A stretch of 14,034 nt of DNA from assembly GCA_004524385.1 (NCBI GenBank), contig SDNM01000009.1, positions 1-14,034 on the forward strand. The letters are read 5' to 3'. This stretch comes from Promethearchaeota archaeon (GTDB lineage Archaea; Asgardarchaeota; Lokiarchaeia; Sigyniarchaeales; SOKP01). Below the pieces are notes generated by a model. It was given only the letters and a program-made list of their open reading frames with translations, was not told the DNA's origin and searched no databases. Both the position numbers and the translations under genes were made by a program. Positions 1 to 7,357 of the stretch are shown here, in pieces (within the stretch, counting starts at the first letter, position 1; each line of letters starts with the position of its first letter).

Positions 1-1245
1 AATGAAGCAGAAGGACATAATGTGCGAAAACAAGCATATTTATTCTCCAGAAAAATGATTTGGAAAGAAGTTGCTAGAAATTATTTAGAAATTTTTGATG
101 AGCTCGTACAAAAGAGATTATGCTATCCAGAGTCTTCATCACGGAGAAAATCTCTGAGAACCACACCTTTTGAAATGCCTGACCCAAAATTTGATCACTT
201 ATATCGTTTGACAGATGATGTTGGTATTCTACAACACGCTAATTATATCATACCAAATCGAAATCATGGATATTGCACCGATGATAACGCGAGGGCAATA
301 ATCACTGTTTTACTTGCACAAAATCTTTCACTCGAGGATAAATTTCTAAATAAATATGGATATCGATATTTGAGTTTTATCTTGCACGCATTCAACGAAG
401 ATAATAACAGATTTCGAAATTTTATGAGTTATGATCGGAAATGGATAGAAGAGATGGGATCTGAAGATAGTCACGGTCGTGCAATCTGGAGTTTAGGTTT
501 CACTATTGGTGTTTCAAATGTTAAAGAATATGAAAATGTAGCATTGGAAATATTTGATAAAGCTGTAGAAAGTTTATCCAAATTTAATTCGCCTCGGGCC
601 TTAGCTTTTGGTCTGATAGGAATTCACGCATATTTATCAAGATTTAGTGGTGATCGCAGAATTAAACTGTATCGAAAAGAGATAGCACATAAGTTATTTG
701 AGATGTATTGTCAAAACGCTCAAGATAATTGGCCTTGGATTGAAAATATTGTTGCGTATGATAATGGGAAAATTCCACAAGCTTTACTAATGTCAGGACA
801 ATGGTTACAGCGACAAGATATGGTTGAAGCGGGATTGCAGTCGCTAGATTGGTTACTAAGAATTCAAACAAGTGAAAAAGGACATTTAACTCCTATTGGC
901 AATAACGGTTGGTATCCAAAAGGTGGTGAGATTGCACGATTTGATCAACAACCACTCGAAGTCCAGAGCATCCTTGAGGCATGTATTGAAGCTTTTAAAG
1001 TCACTCAAGATAAAAAATGGATTCTCGAAGCACAACGGTGTTTAGAATGGTACTTAGGACGCAATGATTTGAACATTTCTATCTATGATTATAAAACTGG
1101 AGGATGCAGTGATGGATTATCAGCCACAGGAAAAGGTAGAAATCAAGGTGCAGAATCTACCTTAGCTTGGTTGCTCTCACTTTTAAATATGTATCACTTA
1201 GACACGCTACTTGAAGTTGATATAATAACAAAAGAAAATGAATGA
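1..1245 (+). CDS. Glycosyltransferase C-terminus fused to six-hairpin (alpha/alpha)6 domain, 5' end cut by window edge
   Basis: The frame is open from base 1 (N-E-A-E-G-H...), so the GTG at 22 is very probably not the true start and the gene begins outside the window. The first ~35 residues (YLFSRKMIWKEVARNYLEIF) look like the last helix of a GT4 glycosyltransferase. A linker follows, then about 340 residues rich in helices with Trp/Gly/Asp loops: YRLTDDVGILQHA, HGYCTDDNARA (about bases 262-294), GWYPKGGEIARFDQQPLEVQ (about 910-970) and NQGAESTLAWL near the end. This pattern fits the six-hairpin glycosidase-like domain that bacteria carry fused to, or beside, GT4 enzymes. The product probably acts in the cytoplasm on a glycan or sugar nucleotide; the substrate cannot be read from the sequence. 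The next gene starts 44 bases downstream on the same strand, so the two are probably co-transcribed. Family assignment is from remembered motifs. Confidence 0.7.
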   Translation, partial: NEAEGHNVRKQAYLFSRKMIWKEVARNYLEIFDELVQKRLCYPESSSRRKSLRTTPFEMPDPKFDHLYRLTDDVGILQHANYIIPNRNHGYCTDDNARAIITVLLAQNLSLEDKFLNKYGYRYLSFILHAFNEDNNRFRNFMSYDRKWIEEMGSEDSHGRAIWSLGFTIGVSNVKEYENVALEIFDKAVESLSKFNSPRALAFGLIGIHAYLSRFSGDRRIKLYRKEIAHKLFEMYCQNAQDNWPWIENIVAYDNGKIPQALLMSGQWLQRQDMVEAGLQSLDWLLRIQTSEKGHLTPIGNNGWYPKGGEIARFDQQPLEVQSILEACIEAFKVTQDKKWILEAQRCLEWYLGRNDLNISIYDYKTGGCSDGLSATGKGRNQGAESTLAWLLSLLNMYHLDTLLEVDIITKENE

Positions 1246-1275
1246 TATATGAAGCCAACTAATTATTATTCTGAA

Positions 1276-1283
1276 GGAGGAGG
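1276..1283 (+). promoter_or_regulatory. Strong Shine-Dalgarno of the GT4 gene
   Basis: GGAGGAGG lies 6 bases before the ATG at 1290. It is the strongest ribosome binding site in the window and fixes that start. Many other genes here have weak or no such site. Confidence 0.75.
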
Positions 1284-1289
1284 TAAGGA

Positions 1290-2297
1290 ATGCATGTAGC
1301 AATGATTTCCCCAATTGCTTGGCGAACTCCTCCACACCATTACGGTCCTTGGGAATCTGTTGTTTCATTATTAACTGAGGGGCTTGTTGAGAGAGGAATT
1401 GAAGTAACCCTTTTTGCGACGGAAGACTCGGTATCTAATGCGCATCTAGTTGGAGTGTGCCCTAAAGGGTACGAAGAAGATAAAGAATTAATCCCAAAAG
1501 TTTGGGAATGTTTACATATTTCAGAAGTGTTCGAAAGAGGAGACGAATTTGATATAATTCATAACCATTTTGATTTTCTTCCCTTAACTTACACTAAGAT
1601 GACAAAAACTCCGGTTTTAACAACGATTCATGGATTTTCTTCACCAAAAATCTTGCCTGTATATAAAAAGTATAATAAAAAATGTTATTATGTATCGATT
1701 AGCGAAGCAGATCGTAACCCTGACCTTGATTATATTGCTACTATACATCATGGAATTGATCTCACTCAATTCGCATTTCGAGAACAAATTGGAGACTATT
1801 TATTATTCTTTGGTAGAATTCATAACGATAAAGGAGCTAAAGAGGCAATCGAAATATCGCTCAAATACGGAATGCGATTAATCATGGCAGGAATTATACA
1901 AGACGAAATGTATTATGAGCACGAAATTAAACCTTATTTAAGTGCTAATAACATCGAATATATCGGAATTGTTGGTCCCAAACAAAGGGATAAAATATTA
2001 GGAAACGCCTATGCCTTACTTCATCCAATTAATTTTAGCGAACCATTTGGATTGTCTGTTGTCGAAGCAATGGCTTGTGGTACTCCCGTCATTGCCTTTA
2101 ACAAAGGAAGCATGCCCGAAGTCGTTAGTGATAAAAAGACAGGCTTTTTAGTCGAATCAATTGAAGAATCTGTCAATGTATTAGATGATATCAAAGGTAT
2201 TAGCAGATTAAATTGCCGTAAATGGGTTGAAGAAAAATTTTCCCTTGATAGGATGGTTGATGATTATATCAATGTATATGAAAGAATAAGTGTTTAG
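1290..2297 (+). CDS. GT4-family glycosyltransferase
   Basis: A 335-residue GT-B fold glycosyltransferase, family GT4. The N-terminal half has the glycine-rich acceptor loop HYGPWE (residues 17-22) and IHNHFDFLPLTY (about 90-101). The C-terminal half has FFGRIHNDKG (about 173-182) and the nucleotide-sugar binding motif starting E251-P-F-G, with the second Glu at 259 and ACGTPVIAF after it; these two Glu form the E-x7-E motif of retaining GT4 enzymes. There is no signal peptide or membrane segment, so it acts in the cytoplasm. The sequence, including the segment HPINFSEPFG, closely resembles a subfamily I associate mainly with bacteria, where it sits beside GT/six-hairpin proteins and mannoside phosphorylases, as it sits beside the six-hairpin gene here. 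Donor and acceptor are unknown. Family call is firm; role is inference. Confidence 0.9.
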   Translation: MHVAMISPIAWRTPPHHYGPWESVVSLLTEGLVERGIEVTLFATEDSVSNAHLVGVCPKGYEEDKELIPKVWECLHISEVFERGDEFDIIHNHFDFLPLTYTKMTKTPVLTTIHGFSSPKILPVYKKYNKKCYYVSISEADRNPDLDYIATIHHGIDLTQFAFREQIGDYLLFFGRIHNDKGAKEAIEISLKYGMRLIMAGIIQDEMYYEHEIKPYLSANNIEYIGIVGPKQRDKILGNAYALLHPINFSEPFGLSVVEAMACGTPVIAFNKGSMPEVVSDKKTGFLVESIEESVNVLDDIKGISRLNCRKWVEEKFSLDRMVDDYINVYERISV

Positions 2298-2353
2298 ATA
2301 ATAAAGGAATTTAAATAGCTAAGAATAAAATCAGAGAAACTTGCCCATGAAAG

Positions 2354-2551
2354 TTGAATAGGTGTAATACCTTCGTATTACCATACTTTTGTGCAATCAG
2401 ATTAACGAAAAAAGGAAAAATTCTTGCGGTTAAATTAACAGAAACTCATGCTCTGCTTAAGCGTTTTTTTAACGAACTTTTAGAAATAAATGATAAAGAT
2501 CTCATTGAAAGGATTTCTTGTGATATTATCTTTATTTTTAAAAACGTATAA
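2354..2551 (+). pseudogene. Remnant of a DtxR/MntR-type metal-dependent repressor
   Basis: From about 2394 to 2525 this frame reads IRLTKKGKILAVKLTETH, then ALLKRFFNELLEI, which matches the end of the winged helix (IxLTxKG) and the start of the dimerisation helices of DtxR/MntR-type iron or manganese repressors. Such proteins have about 140-230 residues and begin with a helix-turn-helix of about 60 residues; here almost all of that is missing and no frame upstream supplies it. The frame runs out at 2551, where the HisRS-like piece takes over in another frame. The only possible start is TTG at 2354, without a Shine-Dalgarno. Without the DNA-reading helix it cannot be a normal repressor, so I call it a gene fragment. 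Confidence 0.55.
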
Positions 2552-2897
2552 TTTAATTCCAGACTTTGTTTATGAGAGGGATTTCTCTGATATAGTTTAT
2601 ATTACCTGCGTTAACGAAAACGTAGCTAAATACGCCATTCAGCTCGCAGATATTATTCGGGGTGAAGATTTTCCTTGTATTATAGATTATAAATTTACGA
2701 ATTTAAAAAGTCAATTGAGCAGAGCGAGTGAGTTAGGGATTCTAATAGCTTTAATCGTTGGAGAAAAAGAGATGGAACAAAATAAAGTCTTAATAAAAAA
2801 TATGGCTACAAATACACAAAAAACGATAAAATCAGATGAAATAATTGAGGAAATTTACAAAATTCTTGATGATTTAGAAGAAGTAGATTCTAAATAA
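2520..2897 (+). CDS. Stand-alone HisRS-type anticodon-binding domain (fragment or small paralogue)
   Basis: From about base 2583 the product resembles only the C-terminal anticodon-binding domain of histidyl-tRNA synthetase: a first beta strand (IVYITC), a helix ending LADIIRGEDF, KSQLSRASELG, then LIVGEKEMEQNKVLIKNMAT and TQKTIKSDE. The class II catalytic core (motifs 1-3, about 320 residues) is absent here and upstream. The frame opens at ATG 2490, but GTG 2520 is the better start because AAAGGA lies 7-8 bases before it; that would give a 125-residue protein. The first ~20 residues are hydrophobic and not HisRS-like, suggesting a junction. It may be the tail of a broken hisS or a translated small RNA-binding protein. 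It overlaps the DtxR remnant in another frame. Domain call is good; functional status is open. Confidence 0.55.
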   Translation: MILSLFLKTYNLIPDFVYERDFSDIVYITCVNENVAKYAIQLADIIRGEDFPCIIDYKFTNLKSQLSRASELGILIALIVGEKEMEQNKVLIKNMATNTQKTIKSDEIIEEIYKILDDLEEVDSK

Positions 2898-2900
2898 TAT

Positions 2901-2918
2901 AAATACTTGAGTATTTTT
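2901..2918. terminator. Hairpin between convergent genes
   Basis: AAATAC-TTGA-GTATTT forms a 6-bp stem with a 4-base loop, followed by TT on the + strand. It lies exactly in the 22-base gap between the HisRS-like frame (stop 2897) and the nitroreductase (stop 2920), so it could end transcription from both sides. Confidence 0.5.
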
Positions 2919-2919
2919 G

Positions 2920-3771
2920 TCATTCTTCAATCCAAGAGATTTTATATTCAAAACCTTCTGATGGAATTTTTGGTTTAGAAATTTTCCATTTTCCCTTAAT
3001 TCCCAGTTCTTCTGCTGTAAGGTCCCAATGACAAACGGATATTCCAATATCAAGAGGCGGAAATGGTTTATATCTACCTGTTACCTCAAGAATATAGAAA
3101 TGAAAAATATCCTTATTAGAATCCTTGACTATTCTCCATGGTTGTTTGTTGCCTGCAGATGGACCAAGCCTAACCATTTCCAATAAAATGGTATGTTTCT
3201 TAACATCGTCTTGATTAAGTGGATTATTAAAATCGTCTTTAAAAAACAGTCGCTCCCATGGAAATCTTTTATCAGCTTTTATTACCTTTCGAATTACTTT
3301 TTCCTTTGTACGTCTTTTTTCGGGAAAAGAACCTATTGGTGTGATAGCAGGCATTATCTCATCTGGTTTACAATTAATTTTTGACCTAAATAAACCTCTA
3401 TTAAACGTACCACCAAGCCAGCAGGTTCCCAATCCCATATCAGTTGCCACTAAGATAAGATATTCCATCATATATCCAAAATGCTCCCTCGCATATTCGG
3501 ATCTCTCTATCGCTCCTACTATGAACTCCTGTGCTCCGAGAATTAATCCATAGGTCCCTAACTTTTTTTTCTCTTTCGGATCAAATTCAGGTATTGCTAT
3601 TAACTCGAATCGACATTTTCCAACGTATTCACTAAAAGGACTCCTAATATCTTTAAGAAGTAATAATTCTTTTATGTACTCCCTTGACTTTTCATCAAGT
3701 AGTTTCGCATCGTAAGTACGTCGAGAGGTTCTTTCCTTTATAATTTCTATTATTGATTTGTTAAATTTCAT
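2920..3771 (-). CDS. Nitroreductase-family flavoprotein, double-length type
   Basis: A 283-residue member of the nitroreductase superfamily, which binds FMN and transfers electrons from NAD(P)H. The N-terminal part has ERTSRRTYDAK, the usual FMN-phosphate Arg/Ser motif, and LGTCWLGGTFNRG (about residues 115-128). The usual GPSAGNKQPWR motif, which normally follows the N-terminal motif by about 25 residues, appears only near residue 205. This layout of two joined half-domains matches the family Pfam names TM_nitroreductase, where one chain seems to replace the usual homodimer. Substrate is unknown. AGGT lies 7-8 bases before the ATG and supports this start. It is 60 bases downstream of the molybdopterin oxidoreductase on the same strand, with a palindrome (3794-3806) between them, so it may be co-transcribed or have its own promoter. 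Confidence 0.85.
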   Translation of the reverse strand: MKFNKSIIEIIKERTSRRTYDAKLLDEKSREYIKELLLLKDIRSPFSEYVGKCRFELIAIPEFDPKEKKKLGTYGLILGAQEFIVGAIERSEYAREHFGYMMEYLILVATDMGLGTCWLGGTFNRGLFRSKINCKPDEIMPAITPIGSFPEKRRTKEKVIRKVIKADKRFPWERLFFKDDFNNPLNQDDVKKHTILLEMVRLGPSAGNKQPWRIVKDSNKDIFHFYILEVTGRYKPFPPLDIGISVCHWDLTAEELGIKGKWKISKPKIPSEGFEYKISWIEE

Positions 3772-3793
3772 GATACTTACCTATTTTTTTTTT

Positions 3794-3806
3794 AGAATAA
3801 TATTCT
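3794..3806. promoter_or_regulatory. Short palindrome upstream of the nitroreductase
   Basis: AGAATA-A-TATTCT is a perfect 6+6 inverted repeat 22 bases upstream of the nitroreductase start. It could be an operator. The half-site AGAATA also occurs twice upstream of the Gfo/Idh fragment (6257-6318). In such AT-rich DNA chance is a serious alternative. Confidence 0.25.
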
Positions 3807-3831
3807 CACATTAATTATATTAGAATGTTTA

Positions 3832-5967
3832 TTATTTTTTACGTACTTGGCACATTACTCCTTGAATACAATTAATTCCAATCTCGGGATCATAAGGAGG
3901 GTAAAAAGAACATAAAAAGTTAATATTTGTATTCAGGTATCCATTTTCTTCAGTCTTCTTTTCAGGCATCCACCATCCATAAATTCCATTTACTGTATCA
4001 GGACGAATACCTTCAAATATTTTTGCCTTATGTTGGATCGATCCTTTGGGAGTTTCAATAATGACCATATCTCCATCTTTAATTCCGCGTTCATTTGCTG
4101 TATTAGGATTTATTAGTAATTCCGGATATTGGTTTTCTTTCTTAACCCAAGCATATCCTGCTCCTCGTGTAAGGTAATAATTCTGCACTCTTCTAGTAGT
4201 CAAATAAAGAGGATATCGTTCACTTAGATGTGGTAAAGATACTGCGCTATCCCCACATTCATGATATGTAGGTAAGGGATCATACCCAAATCTCTCCATG
4301 CATTCTGAATAAAGCTCTACTTTACCTGAGGGGGTTTTGAAACCCTTTTTTTTATATTTTTTATACTTGGGTCTCCATGTCATTGGACTCATCTTACAGA
4401 GAGTCTCAAAATTTATTGGACCCCCATTACTAACTGTCTGCTCTACAAAACTTTTTGCGTTTTTCCATGGTAAGTAATTTTTCTTTATATAGCCCTTCTT
4501 TACCATTTTTTCAGCTATGTCATATAAAATTTGAAAGGAATCACGACAGCCCTCGGGCGCATCCACTAATTTGGGCATTGTACTTATCCAACTCCCATAA
4601 GAGCTTATCATAATAAAATCATATTCATACAAATGTTTTATCGGTAGAATGAGATCTGCTAAGTCTGAGGATGGACTAGGTGTATATGCCAAAACCATCA
4701 GAAAATCAATCTTCTTCATGGCTTCAATCACTTTTTGCGCACTAGCATATGCCATAACTGGATTATTCCAAAATACAATCCATGCTTTCACGGGATAAGG
4801 TTCATTATGAATCATAGCATTAATCAGGGATGGGTTGTGTGGTCGTCTCATAACAGCGTTAGGACCAGCCCATAAAGGAAATCGATCGGCTCCCATGGTT
4901 TGATCTTCGACCTCTTTGTCTACTATAGCACTTTTTAGAAAGTCCCCAAAAATAAAGTCTTCTCTGCCTGGAGGTCCTTGCGCAAGTCTATTTCCTCCTT
5001 TTACATCAATATTACCACAAATTGAAATCAATGCTGCAAAACTGCGACATGCCTGAGTAGAATTCGCGTGTTGACAAACACCATTATTACCTCGATAACT
5101 AGCTGGTCCATTTGTAGCATACATTCTAGCAGCCTTTACAATCTCATCAACTGAAAGCGAAGTGACCTCTGCTGCCCATTCTGGAGTATATTGTTGAACA
5201 TGACTTTTAAGTTTATCAAATCCTAAGCAATAATTGTTGACGAATTCATCATCATGAAGCTTTTCTTCTATTATAACATTAACCATTGCCAAAGCTAAAG
5301 CACCATCACTTCCAGGACGAATCTGAAGATAAAGATCCGCGACTTCGGCTGCTTCACACCGTCGGGGATCCACAACAATAAGTTTAGCTCCATTACTCAT
5401 AGCTGTTTTAATATCTTGCCATTGACCTCCACATGAATGTGGCAAATTCGTTCCTACCAAGAGAATACATTTAGAGTTTTTAAAATCTTGAGAACTACGA
5501 TAAATTGTAATACACTCCCCATAAGTTAACGGATCAGCAGTTTCAGCAGTCCCCTGACAAAGATCTCGATTAGTTATTGTATTTGGACTATTTATCGATT
5601 TCATAAATAAGGCAACGCCTGGCCACTCTGCCATTGTTGCACATATAGATTTTGGGTTGAATTTTTCAATGACTTCCCCTAATCGATCAGCTGCTATTTC
5701 ATAAGCTTCTTCCCAAGATATTTCTTTAAATCCTGATGTGGTCCTTAAAAGGGGTTTTGTGAAGCGATCAGAATGATAAATAACCTGCCAATCATTAAGT
5801 CCTTTAGGACATGCATAACCCTTACTCTGCGGATGGTTCTTATCTCCTTCCATTTTGATTATTTTGTTATTTTTCACATCTACAGTTGCTACAATCCCGT
5901 CATAAGAGGGACATGACCACCAGGGACAAATTGTCCTAATTTTTTTAAAATTATTGTTATTACTCAT
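3832..5967 (-). CDS. Molybdopterin (Mo/W-bisPGD) oxidoreductase, catalytic subunit
   Basis: A 711-residue protein of the complex iron-sulfur molybdoenzyme (DMSO reductase) family, close to the usual length. Seen in order: an N-terminal Fe-S segment (C14, C19, C53 in GYACPKG), a domain with the likely metal ligand C137 in NRDLCQGTAETADP, VDPRRCEAAEVAD, IRPGSDGALALAM (pterin site), GGNRLAQGPPG, FWNNPVMAYAS, and a C-terminal pterin-binding barrel beginning near YPLYLTTRRVQNYY. The ending IYGWWMPEK recalls the acetylene hydratase/thiosulfate reductase/BisC branch. The Fe-S motif is odd: family members usually have C-x2-3-C-x3-C, but here the third Cys position reads Asp (CPSYDG) and the first gap is widened, leaving three Cys. 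There is no Tat or Sec signal and no FeS or membrane partner gene nearby, so it is probably a soluble cytoplasmic enzyme. AGGT sits 9-10 bases before the ATG. Substrate unknown. Confidence 0.88.
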   Translation of the reverse strand: MSNNNNFKKIRTICPWWSCPSYDGIVATVDVKNNKIIKMEGDKNHPQSKGYACPKGLNDWQVIYHSDRFTKPLLRTTSGFKEISWEEAYEIAADRLGEVIEKFNPKSICATMAEWPGVALFMKSINSPNTITNRDLCQGTAETADPLTYGECITIYRSSQDFKNSKCILLVGTNLPHSCGGQWQDIKTAMSNGAKLIVVDPRRCEAAEVADLYLQIRPGSDGALALAMVNVIIEEKLHDDEFVNNYCLGFDKLKSHVQQYTPEWAAEVTSLSVDEIVKAARMYATNGPASYRGNNGVCQHANSTQACRSFAALISICGNIDVKGGNRLAQGPPGREDFIFGDFLKSAIVDKEVEDQTMGADRFPLWAGPNAVMRRPHNPSLINAMIHNEPYPVKAWIVFWNNPVMAYASAQKVIEAMKKIDFLMVLAYTPSPSSDLADLILPIKHLYEYDFIMISSYGSWISTMPKLVDAPEGCRDSFQILYDIAEKMVKKGYIKKNYLPWKNAKSFVEQTVSNGGPINFETLCKMSPMTWRPKYKKYKKKGFKTPSGKVELYSECMERFGYDPLPTYHECGDSAVSLPHLSERYPLYLTTRRVQNYYLTRGAGYAWVKKENQYPELLINPNTANERGIKDGDMVIIETPKGSIQHKAKIFEGIRPDTVNGIYGWWMPEKKTEENGYLNTNINFLCSFYPPYDPEIGINCIQGVMCQVRKK

Positions 5968-5973
5968 CTTTTT

Positions 5974-6258
5974 TTACCTATATAATTTATTAAAGGTGTC
6001 TTCCAGCAACAGTTGTTCTGCATGAAATCGTGTTGGACTATTAATAATTATAGCATCAAGCTCGGGAGTATCCAGAAAATCATCAAATGACTCAGCTGCT
6101 TTAACCTTATTCAATTCCTTTAATTTTTGAGTAGCTTCTGGATTTGGATCAAATCCCGCAACTAGGATGGAGCGTTCTTGAAGTATTGGAAATTTCGAAA
6201 GCTCCATTACATGACTGAAACCATTAAGTCCATAACCTACTAATCCATAATTTATCAT
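5974..6258 (-). pseudogene. N-terminal fragment of a Gfo/Idh/MocA oxidoreductase
   Basis: The 94 residues start with the dinucleotide-binding strand YGLVGYGLNGFSH and continue with LVAGFDPNPEATQKLKE, then DTPELDAIIINSPTRFHAEQ. This is the first part of an NAD(P)-dependent sugar or polyol dehydrogenase of the Gfo/Idh/MocA family. Members have about 330-400 residues; here the frame ends right where the conserved EKP segment and the substrate domain should follow, and no other frame continues it. The end reads DTFNKLYR, unlike the family. The molybdopterin oxidoreductase begins 6 bases further on, and its AGGT ribosome site overlaps this gene's last codons. The fragment may now act only as a leader through which the downstream gene is transcribed. 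Loss of the catalytic part is seen directly; non-function is inference. Confidence 0.7.
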
Positions 6259-6318
6259 TATAATATTCTTAAATCTATATTAATTTAGACTAATAATAAT
6301 TATAGATTATAATATTCT
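6257..6318. repeat. 13-bp direct repeat upstream of the Gfo/Idh fragment and pyrF
   Basis: ATTATAATATTCT occurs at 6257-6269 and again at 6306-6318, 49 bases apart, in the divergent spacer between the minus-strand Gfo/Idh fragment and pyrF. The first copy touches the start codon of the fragment. It may be a pair of regulator sites or A/T-rich promoter elements; chance is possible. Confidence 0.3.
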
Positions 6319-6358
6319 AAAAGTTAATTGATTAAAAACTCAAAAATTAATGTTAGTT

Positions 6359-6370
6359 CTTAAAATATTT
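6359..6370 (+). promoter_or_regulatory. Possible TATA box of pyrF
   Basis: TTAAAATATTTT lies about 45-55 bases before the pyrF ATG, the right type of sequence for an archaeal TATA box with a short leader. The whole spacer is A/T-rich, so this is weak. Confidence 0.25.
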
Positions 6371-6414
6371 TGTTAATTCTCAATAATTAATATTATTTAC
6401 ATCAAAAATGAGAT

Positions 6415-7332
6415 ATGATCTTTGTAGAAAAATTAATTGAACTAATCAAAGAGAAGAAAAGTGTTGTTTGTATGGGGCTAGATCCCCGGATGGACAACGA
6501 TGGGCAAATTCCTAAGTATTTAATTGATAATTTTAATAAACCAAACGAAATAATCACAGAATTCAATAAATCCTTAATTGATAATGCATACGATTTAATC
6601 CCAATTATTAAACCTCAAATTGCCTTCTATGAAAAATATGATGCATTAACCGCTTTAAAAGAAACTATAAACTATGCTCATAAAAAAGACTTATTAGTAA
6701 TTTTAGATTCTAAGAGAAATGATATTGGATCAACTTCTGAAGCATATGCTCATTCTAATTTTAAAGTATATGGTGCTGATGCTTGCACTGTAAATGCTTA
6801 TTTTGGAATTGATGGCGTCCAACCTTTTTTGGACTATATAGATAAAGGCGTATTTATTCTCGTTAAAACATCAAATCCAAGCAGTCGAGAATTTCAAAAT
6901 CTTTTTACTGCTGAGATGCGAGGCATTCCTGATACTCAGATTGAGACGACTGCAAAAGAGATAAAATTAGAGCGAAATTATATCTATATGGCAAGATTGG
7001 TGAATAAATGGGGTAAAAATTTAACGGATTTTTCTGGATATCATAATCTTGGTGTAGTCGTTGGTGCTACTTATCCTGATGAATTAAAACGAATCAGAGA
7101 GATACTAAAAAACTCGTTTATTTTAATTCCTGGTTATGGTGCTCAAGGGGCTCAAGCAAAAGATATTAAATATGGCTTTAAAAGTGAAGGATTAGGAGGG
7201 ATAGTAAATTCCTCACGAAGTATTATGTTTGCTTACCATAATAAGAATTATCCCCCTGAAAAGTTTGGGAAAGCCGCTAGAGAAGAAATTATTGATATGA
7301 ACAAAAAAATAAATAAAGAAATAGGAATCTAA
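6415..7332 (+). CDS. pyrF: Orotidine 5'-phosphate decarboxylase, long (type 2) form
   Basis: This enzyme turns OMP into UMP, the last step of pyrimidine synthesis. The TIM-barrel motifs are all visible: GLDPR (residues 21-25), IKPQIAFYE with Lys 66, the catalytic set in LDSKRNDIGST (D98, K100, D103), TVNAYFGIDGVQPFL, LVKTSNPSSREFQ, and the phosphate loops PGYGAQGA (239-246) and NSSRSI with Arg 268. With 305 residues it belongs to the long type 2 class (about 270-310), which is mostly bacterial; many archaea use the short ~210-220 residue class. ATG 6415 is chosen because the ATG at 6408 is out of frame; there is no Shine-Dalgarno, so the mRNA may be leaderless or nearly so. A hairpin overlaps the stop codon. 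The neighbour 7358-7774 is convergent. Confidence 0.95.
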   Translation: MIFVEKLIELIKEKKSVVCMGLDPRMDNDGQIPKYLIDNFNKPNEIITEFNKSLIDNAYDLIPIIKPQIAFYEKYDALTALKETINYAHKKDLLVILDSKRNDIGSTSEAYAHSNFKVYGADACTVNAYFGIDGVQPFLDYIDKGVFILVKTSNPSSREFQNLFTAEMRGIPDTQIETTAKEIKLERNYIYMARLVNKWGKNLTDFSGYHNLGVVVGATYPDELKRIREILKNSFILIPGYGAQGAQAKDIKYGFKSEGLGGIVNSSRSIMFAYHNKNYPPEKFGKAAREEIIDMNKKINKEIGI

Positions 7333-7345
7333 ACTTTTAGTTTAG
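7329..7345. terminator. Hairpin at the end of pyrF
   Basis: CTAAACT-TTT-AGTTTAG is a perfect 7-bp stem with a 3-base loop that includes the pyrF stop codon (7330-7332). It lies between convergent genes and could end transcription from both. Confidence 0.45.
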
Positions 7346-7357
7346 GCATTTAAAATT

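Noticed and set aside
662..871. Minus-strand frame of 69 codons inside the six-hairpin gene
   Set aside because: It lies wholly inside a well-supported gene on the other strand and resembles no family.
3341..3553. Plus-strand frame inside the nitroreductase
   Set aside because: Antisense shadow of a conserved flavoprotein; no motif and no ribosome site.
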